DNA of 64,000 nt, taken from Linyphia triangularis. Its lineage: Eukaryota > Arthropoda > Arachnida > Araneae > Linyphiidae. The stretch lies in contig OZ021731.1 of NCBI GenBank assembly GCA_963978545.1, positions 26,054,093 to 26,118,092 on the forward strand. The letters are read 5' to 3'. Shown piece after piece: positions 56,801-62,932 of the stretch. Positions within the stretch are counted from its first letter, which is position 1; each line of letters starts with the position of its first letter. A program made the position numbers and the translations under genes. The notes under the pieces were generated by a model, which did no database searches, was not told where the DNA came from, and saw only the letters and a program-made list of their open reading frames with translations.

Positions 56801-59498
56801 AACTAATTAAAATACTTAGAATGATTTGGTTTCCAGGTACAACTATTAAAGAGTCAGTCTGTTAGACATGTAAAGTACCAAACTAACAAATTTGGAAGAA
56901 TGATTTATTTTTCAAATATGATGTTTCTTGTAGACATTAGGCAAACATTAGCAAAAAAAAAAATAATAATAATAAATTATGAAGCATTATTGACAAAGTA
57001 CTTAATGGATTTTTTTATGCTAACTTAAGAAAAATTCAGCTTTTAATAAACAATTACTCCAAATAGCACTCAACCCATTATACATTTTAAAAATCTAAAC
57101 CTTTAAAACAAATTTTTTTACTATAAATCTTTTATATGTATTGCCAACTATTGTGGAATTTACAAAGCCCTCAAAACTTGATAGAATTCATTGCCATCAA
57201 CAACAAGTCTATCTGCCAAGTTTCAAATCAACTGGATGACCAACAAAAGATTAATTAAGTCCTCTGAAGGTTTTGCCTGCCACAAACTCAAAGTTAATAT
57301 AAAGGATTTAAAAATAAACTAAAAATTTTTTCTAAATGGAACAAGTGGACTTGTATTCTGCATATTTAAGATTGGTTAGAGAAATTACATTTTTAAAAGT
57401 TTATCAGAGTTAGATATTGTATTCAATTTCTAAGAACTTTAATGAAACTTGATTTGGAAAGTAGAACTCAGCACAGCTCATATAGCTGAACCTGCTGATA
57501 AACTATACCCAGTACATCCATTATAAAGCATCCAATGGAACTTTTGAAACATTTAAATTCGAATTAGAAATATAATAAAGAAAAGTGTTTTAAACAAAGA
57601 AATGAATCTTTAAATGAGTAATTTAGATTTATTTATTTAGTTTAAAAGTATGAAAGGAAAAGAGAGGATTATTATTGGGCCAAGTTGAGGCATTATTGAG
57701 TCCCTTCCTTACCATAGAATATCAAAACACCCTCTGGATTACAACAATATATTTTTTAACTTTGATTTTCAAACAAATAATACAATGTACAATGAAAATA
57801 AGCTATTTTCAGAAGTACCTAGAGGTATTAGCCTTTATATATTGGTACATAATTTATCAATTTTGATTTTGTATAACAATTATTTATTTACCAACAGGAC
57901 TTGTAAGTCTCGGCAATTTTCTCTCAGATGTATTAATTTAAACCTTTTGAGACCAATGGGGCTTTGAAAACCCCTTCTATAAAGTTCATTCTTTAATTCC
58001 TTGATAGCAGAACAAGCTTATTTCTTTTTGGAAGCTAACTAGGGACAAGTCAGGGGGCCACAAAATTCAAGAAAAAAAGTTCCTTGATAAAATTCCCTGA
58101 CAAATTTCTAAAAAATTCACTGATTTTAGGGCAAACTTTTTTTCAAATTTCCTCAACTTTTCCAGATGTGTAAACACCCTGATCAAATATAACATGTGTG
58201 TGAAAGAGATAATATGCCGATTTTCAAAAATAGTTTTGGGGGGTAATGAAAACTTTAAATTCTTCTGCAACATTAAAATTATAACGATTACCACCACAAT
58301 TTTCCGGGTAAATGACACCAAAATATACAGATGAACGGGGAAAAGTATCCTCAGAACAAATAAAATTTCCCTGATTTTGAAGAAATTAAAAAAAATTCCA
58401 AACCATTTCCCCGATTTTTTTACAGAATCGGAAAGTTCTCTGACATTTCCCCGATTTCCAGGTTTTGTGAACACTCTGCAAGTATAAAAGATAACATAAG
58501 GCCAAGGTGGATGCTTAGAAGATTGAAAATTGTCCATGTGTTTGCATATCAAATAAGCTTGCGCTGCCATCCAACAATTAAAGAATGAACTGCATAGAAG
58601 TGGATTTCAAAGTCCAAATGGGTCTCAGAGCGTTTAAACTAATACAGTACTGTGAGAAAACTTACAGGACTTCTATAAATTTTGTCAGTAAGTAAAGCAA
58701 TAAAGAAAGAAAAAGGATCATCAAAAAAAAAAAACACTGCCCAGAAATAGTACATATATCCTCCTGAGATCTCGCATACATTTAAATGCACATCGAATTT
58801 TGGGCGCATAATTTTTCTTTGCATGAAATAGCCGAATTCAGTCCTACAGCTGATGATAGTTCCACCGATTGTGACGAAGTTAAGCCTGTAAAGAAACAGC
58901 AAAAAGCAGTTCCTCTGCCAGTAGAGACATCATGAAAAGTTGGCGCGAAGCACATGCCAGTAATGGACACTAAGACTTTTTCCTTTTGTTGTCGGATGTC
59001 TGGATGTTCAGCACGAACAAATTTTTTTTGCCCTAACTGTAAAGTACTTTTATGTATCAAGTCCTCACGAAATTGTTTTGCAGCCTTTTATGATTAAATT
59101 TCAAATCTGAACAATTACATTTCAGAATTTTTGCAAGTTTAAGGAGATAGTCATTTTTTGTCTAAGTATACTTAAAGTGCATGGATCAGTTCTGAACTCC
59201 AAAAGTACATTACATAGACCTAAAAGAATAATATACATAAAAATTAGCTTTAAATCATGTTTCAAACAGTTGCGAGTCTCAGGAGGATATAAGATTAAAA
59301 AAAAAAAAAAAAAAACATAAATTATGTTTTATAGATATTTTGTACTTACCCATTTTTTTCAATAATCGTATAAGCTTGTTGCCAATGTGTCTTAAAAACT
59401 TCCAAGCAGGCTCCTTCCGGTAATTTAGGAGGCAAGGTAAAACTGTACTTGCGAAGACTCGATCGCAAAGGGCTGTCCCTTTTAAACATCCAACTCAT
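32669..59498 (-). CDS. FHIP1: FHF complex subunit HOOK-interacting protein 1 (whole gene, 12 coding exons)
   Basis: FHIP proteins join FTS and a Hook protein into the FHF complex, which links early endosomes to dynein. Exons in order: 59498-59350, 55460-55196, 53466-53237 (or -53255), 50895-50745, 50669-50511, 49285-49199, 45475-45308, 42480-42401, 41894-40517, 37894-37717, 34057-33934, 32855-32669. All phases join into 1045 codons (1051 with the distal exon 3 donor), like human FHIP1A/FHIP1B. Hallmarks of the FHIP1 branch: CLEVFKTHWQQAYTIIEK (32-49), LIFSLLIPFVHREG, NSLEFCNAVIQVAHP, TTTAYLELFLRTITEP, RYLIPCTHVMVSQR, LACYPQPLLRSFLLNP, and AVVLEEFLKELAAIAQEH near the end. An N-terminal alpha-solenoid (about 30-460) and a C-terminal conserved part (about 825-942) flank a Ser/Glu-rich, probably disordered linker. 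No disabling change seen. It could be called an orthologue of either vertebrate paralogue. Confidence 0.96.
33026..33220 (-). mobile_element. tRNA-derived SINE
   Basis: The minus strand begins GCCGACCAAACGG, has an A-box-like TATAGTGGTTAGCG (33193-33206), a B box GGTTCGAGCCC (33154-33164) and a 3' half TTGTTAGGC that pairs with five of seven acceptor bases. A ~110-base tail unrelated to tRNA follows and ends in a T run (33026-33040), a Pol III stop. The head plus body plus tail is that of a SINE rather than a working tRNA. Confidence 0.75.
33720..33868. repeat. Direct duplication, about 82-bp period
   Basis: GTTTTGATACACAAATGGT occurs at about 33754 and 33836 with similar flanks; two imperfect copies. 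Confidence 0.75.
33934..34057 (-). CDS. FHIP1: FHIP1 coding exon 11
   Basis: Acceptor GTTAACAG, donor ACAG|GTATGA. Encodes a basic Ser/Arg-rich stretch (EPRRRSLASFLFRKSSFLRN), comparable to the basic RRPSLGELLL region of vertebrate FHIP1B. Variable part of the family. Confidence 0.9.
34058..37716. other. FHIP1 intron 10
   Basis: AT-rich with a small GC-richer patch at 35215-35280, runs of AAATTTAAGGATAATT-like words near 36150-36250, and a TTAA-flanked MITE at 37141-37653. No exon recognised. Confidence 0.85.
37141..37653. mobile_element. TTAA-flanked MITE (piggyBac-like)
   Basis: Left end CTCTTTTAGTACC; right end reverse-complements to CCCTTTTAGTGCC. Flanks TTAA (37137-37140) and TTAG, one base decayed. 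513 bp, interior richer in CpG than its surroundings, no ORF of note. Confidence 0.65.
37717..37894 (-). CDS. FHIP1: FHIP1 coding exon 10
   Basis: Acceptor TTATTTTAG, donor AGAG|GTAAAC. Encodes VLGSLKHKVDSYS and LVNQSKQFLSTRIQ, the helical segment that follows RSLFQ in FHIP1 proteins. Ends after one base of a Gly codon. Confidence 0.93.
38830..39600. repeat. Degenerate tandem repeat, roughly 98-bp period
   Basis: GGCGAAAATGACCATCAC-like words recur at about 38939, 39013, 39109, 39197, 39330, 39428 and 39527, linked by AATATCAGCAATAGTGCC-like words. Spacing is mostly 88-99 bases. Decay leaves open minus-strand frames of 77 and 114 codons, which follow the repeat rather than a gene. Confidence 0.75.
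39783..40280. repeat. Diverged direct duplication, two copies of about 200 bp
   Basis: Copy 1 at 39783-39973 and copy 2 at 40059-40280 share in order CCAATGAG, AAGTGAAG / AGTGAAGTTGC, TTCAG..TT.G..CTTAGAAAAA, GGATAGAAAAAGCGG / GAATAGAAAAAGCGG, AACGGATTATTT, and TTTCTTTG..AAAGCAGA. Confidence 0.7.
40517..41894 (-). CDS. FHIP1: FHIP1 coding exon 9 (large, 1378 nt)
   Basis: Acceptor GTTCTATAG, donor TTCAG|GTAGGT. Starts YLIPCTHVMVSQRSRVRDMD, closing the N-terminal solenoid. A long Ser/Asp/Glu-rich stretch without predicted order follows, then FLSIILTRLEMMMQNDVY, TGIISRLACYPQPLLRSFLL and FQPTVRSLFQ, a conserved C-terminal block. The frame continues upstream into the intron to a false ATG at 41947, which is not the start. 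Confidence 0.97.
41895..42400. other. FHIP1 intron 8
   Basis: AT-rich, nothing recognised. Confidence 0.9.
42401..42480 (-). CDS. FHIP1: FHIP1 coding exon 8 (80 nt)
   Basis: Acceptor TTTCTCTAG, donor TCAG|GTTAGT. Encodes LCLVTMALFKSLLDLN then CEDVLFELVL; the final AG combines with A of exon 9 to give Arg of RYLIPC. Confidence 0.94.
43904..44624. mobile_element. TTAA-flanked element with GGGGGTRYGGTACC ends
   Basis: Left end GGGGGTATGGTACC, right end reverse-complements to GGGGGTGCGGTACC; TTAA at 43900-43903 and 44625-44628. Removing it restores the host word GACTTTTAAGGACCTC. 721 bp, AT-rich interior, no transposase. The TTAA target fits piggyBac or Kolobok; the G-rich ends do not decide. 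Confidence 0.75.
44682..45093 (-). mobile_element. CAGGGTGGCCAC-family element, copy 1 (nested)
   Basis: Ends CAGGGCGGCCACAAAATTCA and TGTGGCCACTCTG, interior with iterated TTCCCTGATTTT-type words shared with the other four copies. Flanking A-rich sequence makes its duplication ambiguous (AAACA / GAAACA). Confidence 0.75.
45308..45475 (-). CDS. FHIP1: FHIP1 coding exon 7
   Basis: Acceptor CAATTTCAG, donor CAGA|GTTAGT. Encodes NTVEEIVTTTAYLELFLRTI and then TEPILLQMFLKFIL, strongly conserved. An in-frame ATG just upstream of the acceptor is intronic. Confidence 0.95.
45476..49198. other. FHIP1 intron 6
   Basis: Mostly AT-rich. A GC-richer patch at about 47265-47560 has no usable frame and contains a near-palindromic GGTATCCATGGTTACC at 47501-47516. 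No repeat family member recognised. Confidence 0.85.
47501..47516. promoter_or_regulatory. RFX X-box-like palindrome
   Basis: GGTATCCATGGTTACC matches its own reverse complement at 14 of 16 bases and resembles RFX/EF-C half-sites back to back. It lies in the only GC-rich patch of this intron. Function is inferred from motif form only. Confidence 0.3.
49199..49285 (-). CDS. FHIP1: FHIP1 coding exon 6 (87 nt)
   Basis: Acceptor TCTTGCAG, donor CCAG|GTACAA. Encodes VAHPMVQEQLMEYLYQGFLV and PVLGPALHQ, continuing the conserved AHP...L.YLY.GFLVPVL.PALH block. Confidence 0.95.
49286..50510. other. FHIP1 intron 5
   Basis: AT-rich with a TTAA-type MITE at 50093-50448 next to exon 5. Confidence 0.9.
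50093..50448. mobile_element. TTAA-type MITE with ~100-bp inverted ends (piggyBac-like)
   Basis: Left CCCTTTATTTACTGATGGG, right reverse-complements to CCCTTTATTTATTGATGGG; similarity continues inward for about 100 bases. Flanks TTGA and TTAA. A diverged relative lies at about 57876-58702. Confidence 0.7.
50511..50669 (-). CDS. FHIP1: FHIP1 coding exon 5
   Basis: Acceptor CATTCTAAG, donor TTCAG|GTATTG. Encodes VLATGLSALYSSLPRKL and ends FLNSLEFCNAVIQ, directly matching FHIP1 proteins. Confidence 0.96.
50745..50895 (-). CDS. FHIP1: FHIP1 coding exon 4
   Basis: Acceptor TTCTTACAG, donor TCCT|GTAAGA. Encodes FLIFSLLIPFVHREGAIGQQ and ARDALLLCMALS, one of the most conserved blocks of the family. 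Its downstream intron is only 75 bp, far shorter than the others. Confidence 0.96.
51007..51404 (-). mobile_element. CAGGGTGGCCAC-family element, copy 2
   Basis: Ends CAGTGTGGTCAAAAAATTCA and TTTTGTGGCAATAATG, more decayed than the others. Flanks TTTTG / TTTTA. Confidence 0.65.
51485..51843 (-). mobile_element. CAGGGTGGCCAC-family element, copy 3
   Basis: Begins CAGGGTGGCCCCAAAATTCA, ends TTGGCTACTTTTG, flanked by a perfect 5-bp duplication ATAAC (51480-51484 and 51844-51848). Confidence 0.75.
53237..53466 (-). CDS. FHIP1: FHIP1 coding exon 3 (two possible donors)
   Basis: Acceptor TTCTGTTTAG. Reads ILITNCHQDLLFHKPVVRPL to FFGASSDHGSTR. Two donors 18 bases apart keep the frame: AAG|GTCAGA (exon end 53255), giving the gapless family alignment, and ACAT|GTATGT (end 53237), a better consensus that adds six residues (SEKRDM). 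Both leave two codon bases. Confidence 0.9.
53467..55195. other. FHIP1 intron 2
   Basis: AT-rich, no repeat family or gene recognised. Frames at 54354-55025 are chance. Confidence 0.85.
55196..55460 (-). CDS. FHIP1: FHIP1 coding exon 2
   Basis: Acceptor ATCTCCCAG. Reads SWQQTFPTADDVTGVINNLD, then LLSYLLMEGCLDKLLSWS and KMEQLKCYE. The donor GAG|GTTATT is weak (no A at +3, no G at +5), but the join to exon 3 is gapless with the family. Confidence 0.92.
55729..56034 (-). mobile_element. CAGGGTGGCCAC-family element, copy 4
   Basis: Begins CAGGGTGGCTACAAAATTCA, ends TGTGGCCACTCTG, with a perfect TTATG duplication (55724-55728 and 56035-56039). Minus-strand frames here are repeat-derived. Confidence 0.8.
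56295..57320. repeat. Diverged repeats, including a ~95-bp direct duplication
   Basis: 56295-56390 and 56455-56545 share TTATTCTGATTAAAA and ATTTTGGCAACA and AATGATYGGTTAAA. Segments at 56590-56755 and 57165-57310 share CTTGATA..ATGCAT/TTCATT and end in AAGTTAATATAAAGGATTT, a word also found at about 16270. Confidence 0.6.
57876..58702. mobile_element. Diverged TTAA-type MITE split by a later insertion
   Basis: Left part shares TGTATTAATTTAAACCTTTT and GAGACC with the 50093 element; right part (58548-58702) shares CTTGTGCTGCCATYCAAYAAT-like, GTGGATTTCAAAGT and TACAGTACTGTGAGAAAAC. Copy 5 of the CAGGGTGGCC family lies in its middle. Confidence 0.55.
58051..58478 (-). mobile_element. CAGGGTGGCCAC-family element, copy 5
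   Basis: Begins CAGGGGGCCACAAAATTCAA, ends TGTGAACACTCTG, with a perfect CAAGT duplication (58046-58050 and 58479-58483). Confidence 0.8.
59350..59498 (-). CDS. FHIP1: FHIP1 coding exon 1
   Basis: Starts ATG at 59498 with MSWMFKRDSPLRSSLRK, followed by CLEVFKTHWQQ, the family's N-terminal signature. Donor AATGG|GTAAGT; ends after two bases of a Gly codon. Confidence 0.94.
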
Positions 59499-59516
59499 TC
59501 TGCAATCAGACTAGCA

Positions 59517-59558
59517 TCATCTCCAGCCACAATGAAAAGATTTCCTTTTACGAATCAT
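59517..59558 (-). CDS. Upstream ORF in the FHIP1 leader (13 aa)
   Basis: ACCATGA at 59558 is a good initiation context; the frame runs 13 codons to TGA at 59517-59519. A second tiny ORF (ATGATGCTAGTCTGA, 59520-59506) overlaps it. Both precede the FHIP1 ATG by 8 or more bases in the same exon, which begins after an acceptor at 59576-59577. Confidence 0.5.
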   Translation of the reverse strand: MIRKRKSFHCGWR

Positions 59559-60033
59559 GGTTTGTAAATAGCAACCTAGGTGGGGAAAAGGGAAATTACA
59601 ACAGTGTTTGTTAAAAGTTATTTAATTAGATGCATATATTTGCTACTTCAGCGGATGCTGAAAGTTGTTTAATTAGATGTAAGTATATGTTTTCTACTTC
59701 AGTGCCACTGCAAATTGTTTACTGCAAAGGTGAGTGGCAACTGTGAATGATAAAAAATGGTCTCGAGAGACAAAGGAAAACGTTTTTTATAAGAATTTTT
59801 CTGAGGAATTTTAAATAAAGAAATGTCTTCTATTCTTTCGTAACTTAAATTTGTTTTTACTTTTCGATAATCTTTCACTATAAGTTTTACTCGTCTGAGA
59901 GTGCTGGTAGCACTATTTCGTACTCAGACCCGACAGTGTGTGTTTGGTCTTTAAGTACTACTCATTAATATTTGCTGAAACTTGCAAAGTAAAATAGCAT
60001 TCTTTTCTTTTTTCAAAGGAATCATATTGGAGG

Positions 60034-60740
60034 CAGGGATATACTGGTCATAGGGTTGTCCAATGTAATCATCAGACCAGTCGAGTACAGATTTTTGTTT
60101 TTTTTAGTTTTTCGTGTACTCTTCCATTATCCAGGCGCAAATGTCGAAAATCAAACGCGAGGCGTCGCAAAGCGAAGCGAATGACAAAGCAGTCAACAGA
60201 ATAAAAGTCGAAAGCGTTCAATTATAAACAAATATAAAAATATTATTTAATAGTATTAGTAAGCAAACAAGTTTAACTATAAACAGATATTAATGAATTG
60301 TAAGCAAAACAGTTTTACCCAAAAAGAATGCTTATAATAATTGGTTTTTCCAGAATATGGTGATGTCCTTGAGAATTTGTTCGAATGTTTGTCCCAAACG
60401 AACTTTTCTCTTATGGTTATAAGAAGAAATTTGGCGATTTATCGCTTGCGCCCGGAAAACGGAAGAGTACTGTTTTTCGATATTTTTTTAATATAAGCAG
60501 TAGCTTTGCTTAATGTTTCTTTAAAAAGCCCTATGCATTCAAATCCCAATCAGTCCCACCAGAACTATAACAATTCAATTATTAAAATTAATTAAAATAT
60601 TGTGGTTATTAAAACTATTTATTTAGTAAAATTTGACAAATGATTTTATTCAAAATTTGGGCCTGCATAAATCTAATGAATGCAAAACCACCATGTTGAT
60701 TTTATGTTGCAGGATTTTATGTTGCCCCTTGACTTGAGGT
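60034..60740. mobile_element. Diverged CAGGGGCGTACTGG-family element, split by another element
   Basis: CAGGGATATACTGGTCATAG GGTTGTCC matches the start of 10050-10636 (CAGGGGCGTACTGGTCGTAG), and TTTGGGCCTGCATAAATCTA matches its end. The right limit is approximate. A 357-bp element is inserted at 60115-60471. Confidence 0.6.
60115..60471. mobile_element. MITE with 26-bp inverted ends and perfect 8-bp duplication
   Basis: Left end TGTACTCTTCCATTATCC continuing AGGCGCAA; right end reverse-complements to AGTACTCTTCCGTTTTCC continuing GGGCGCAA (about 21 of 26 match). GTTTTTCG flanks both sides (60107-60114 and 60472-60479). CpG-rich interior, no ORF. Eight-base duplications fit hAT or P-type transposases. 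Confidence 0.8.
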
Positions 60741-60886
60741 CCAACAAGAGCAAAATCCTACTAAAAATACAAATATAAACTTAACGGTTGCTTGTTAGCG
60801 GAAAAACACTCACTTTTCAAGCAGTAAATTGTAAAAATGTGGTACTGTCAGATAATCCCAGCTGTCCTGATTACTGAATACTAATA

Positions 60887-61313
60887 CAGGGTTCCCACTC
60901 AAATCACAGAATGAAAATCAATGACTCTTCAATGACTTTTAAGGACCTAATCAATGTTTATAAAGACCTTTGAAAATTTGTTTTCAGGCATCATGTCAAT
61001 AAATAAATTTTTAATAGTCTATTCTGCCAAAAAAGTTACAAATTGGTCGATGCGTAATACAAATCAGTCGGAAAATTTCGATACGGTGCAAATACGTGGC
61101 AGTCATGCGGAGATAGCAAGTCCGAGTTGTATTTTTATAAATTTTGCAGTTGGCCACACAACATCTGCAAAAATTAAGGACTTTTAAGGACCTCTAAGTA
61201 TTTTCAAGGACTTTTAAGCACCTCAAAGCATTTTCAAGCACTTTCAAGGCCTTGAAAACAAGTTCAAAAATATTAAGCACTTTTAATGACTTTCAATGAC
61301 CGTGGGAACCCTG
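60887..61313 (-). mobile_element. CAGGGTTCCCAC-family element, intact 427-bp copy
   Basis: Perfect inverted ends CAGGGTTCCCAC / GTGGGAACCCTG and perfect TAATA duplication (60882-60886 and 61314-61318). Inward of the ends are iterated short words such as GACTTTTAAGGACCT. This uninterrupted copy serves as the reference for the split copies at 9647 and 43494. Confidence 0.85.
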
Positions 61314-61318
61314 TAATA

Positions 61319-62372
61319 TCAATGATGATATCATCAAAATTAAGTAATTTCGCTCCTTTCTTTCAGCAAATTTTGCCACCAAGTATTCTGACCGAATCTT
61401 CAAAACGAAATGTATATTAGATACATTTGATTCGAAGACTAGGTACTACTACAAGGAATGAAGTTGAAATTTTGGCTGTAATTTTCAGAGTGAAAATATC
61501 ATGCCTACATATAGTTAAGAGGTCATCCAGAGAGAGGAGCAATGTTTACATGGTTAACCCCCATATCACATCGCTGGCCTCCACATCACATACATTTTTA
61601 TTCCTTAGTTACCTACAAGATAGAGAAAACACTGTAATATGGTATTTTATGACAGAATAACTTTTTTTCATCTTCCAATTCTAAACAATAGCTTTACTTT
61701 TTTATATAGAGCACAAGGATGTAATTATCTATTTTGAAACTTATAGAGAACCAGCTCTATGAAATAATTAGCTGGAAATTTCACATACAAGAAACTTAAA
61801 TAGTCTGTAATAAAGAAATAATTACTGTGGGACTTAAGAAAATTTCGGTACCTGCATATCTTTAAAATAGGTTAAGAATATGACCTAACTGCACAGCCCA
61901 CCTTATTTTCTGTAGGTGGACTTATTCAACTATTACACTTTTTAAGAAACCTATTTTTTATGCTGTTTTATGAGCAGATGTTATCATCTTAGAGATTTGA
62001 AACTGTAACATTTTCTTTAGAGATTAAGAGCAACCGATTACAGCAGTTGTCGGTGTTAAATAAACAGAAGGTGGAAAACTGATATCGCATCTTTAGAAAG
62101 TGCATATAATTTTAGCAAAGATTATTTATAATCCCGTTTCGGTTTTTGGGGTTAACGTGAAAATAAAACGTAATCATTGATTGGTATTGTCTGTTCATGT
62201 AAACAATCCTAGAAACATTATATTTGTGCCTGTCGGTTAAACATAATGAAAGTATTAAGAGAAATATATAAAGACTCTTGTGAAAAAACATTTAATATGC
62301 AAAACAATTGTCAGGTTTATGTAAGAGAAATAGCAAAATTGAATGAAAACAAAAATGTAAATATTAACTTAC
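61319..62372. other. Upstream FHIP1 region, no feature recognised
   Basis: AT-rich sequence inside the probable 5' UTR intron. No repeat-family member or coding exon seen. Confidence 0.6.
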
Positions 62373-62560
62373 AATAATATTGCCTCACAGTCACACTACT
62401 CCTCCATAAGTAAATGTACTCTCGACCTCTGATTAGGCAATATCAATCAATATATACTGAAAATATAAATGCAAGAAAAAATTCTCAAAACTAGTAAAAT
62501 TTATTTATTTAAATGATTTTTAAATTTGTATAAATGCATCAAAAATATCTCCGGAAGTGT
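62373..62560 (-). other. Candidate FHIP1 non-coding first exon
   Basis: Placed only by the donor at 62372 (minus strand ATATTATT|GTAAGT) and by the promoter-like block just beyond it. No sequence signal proves the exon. Confidence 0.3.
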
Positions 62561-62760
62561 TTTTCTAATTTAGTGTTAATGTTTACGAATCTCGGGTATC
62601 CATGCATCGAGATTACAAGATGGTTGCCGTTTGTGTCGATTTTTCCGCTTAAAATTCGGAAATATTATTGATAAAAGCCGACGACTTTATTTGATCGGCT
62701 TTGTGTTTCATTAATATAGCTAATATTTCGGAAGAATTATCCACATTCAACTTTATACAT
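62545..62760. promoter_or_regulatory. Candidate bidirectional promoter
   Basis: Contains TCCGGAAGTG (ETS/GABP-type site, about 62551), AAGATGGTTGCCG (YY1-like, about 62619), TCGGAAGAA (about 62729) and an excess of CpG against AT-rich surroundings. It lies between the FHIP1 leader (-) and a possible divergent exon (+). Motifs are seen; promoter activity is inferred. Confidence 0.45.
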
Positions 62761-62932
62761 GAAAAACTTGCGAGGTATTTAGCACTTCTATTTAATAAGA
62801 ATCCTACTTTTTACATTGCAAAACCAACCCCAGTTTATATTTGTAACTAACTAATTTTCACAATATCCGGCTCATTTCTTCCAGACATGGGCATTAAAGA
62901 AAGGATTGAAATCGAATACTATTTCTACCAAG
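62759..62932 (+). CDS. Possible first coding exons of a divergent unidentified gene
   Basis: An exon bounded by acceptor TTTCTTCCAG and donor CCAAG|GTATGA spans 62885-62932 and contains ATG at 62887 followed by GIKERIEIEYYFYQ. A short upstream exon from ATG 62759 (MKNLR) with donor GAG|GTATTT at 62774 joins it in frame across a 110-bp intron, giving ...RDMGIKER. I do not recognise the protein. Another frame through 62885-62932 (TWALKKGLKSNTISTK) is also open, so frame and start are uncertain. Confidence 0.35.

Larger units (their letters stand above)
55461..59349. other. FHIP1 intron 1
   Basis: Contains CAGGGTGGCC copies 4 and 5, a diverged TTAA-type MITE around copy 5, a direct duplication at 56295-56545, and related decayed repeats to 57320 that end in GAAGTTAATATAAAGGATTT. 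Confidence 0.9.
59576..62372. other. Probable FHIP1 5' UTR intron
   Basis: An acceptor (CCCCACCTAG) at 59576-59577 starts the exon with the FHIP1 ATG; a donor ATT|GTAAGT at 62372 is the best upstream partner. Contains repeats at 60034-60740 and 60887-61313. Confidence 0.45.

Noticed and set aside
55654..58570. Minus-strand frames of 101 and 167 codons with similar peptides
   Set aside because: Their similarity to each other comes from the CAGGGTGGCC repeat family, not from a gene family.
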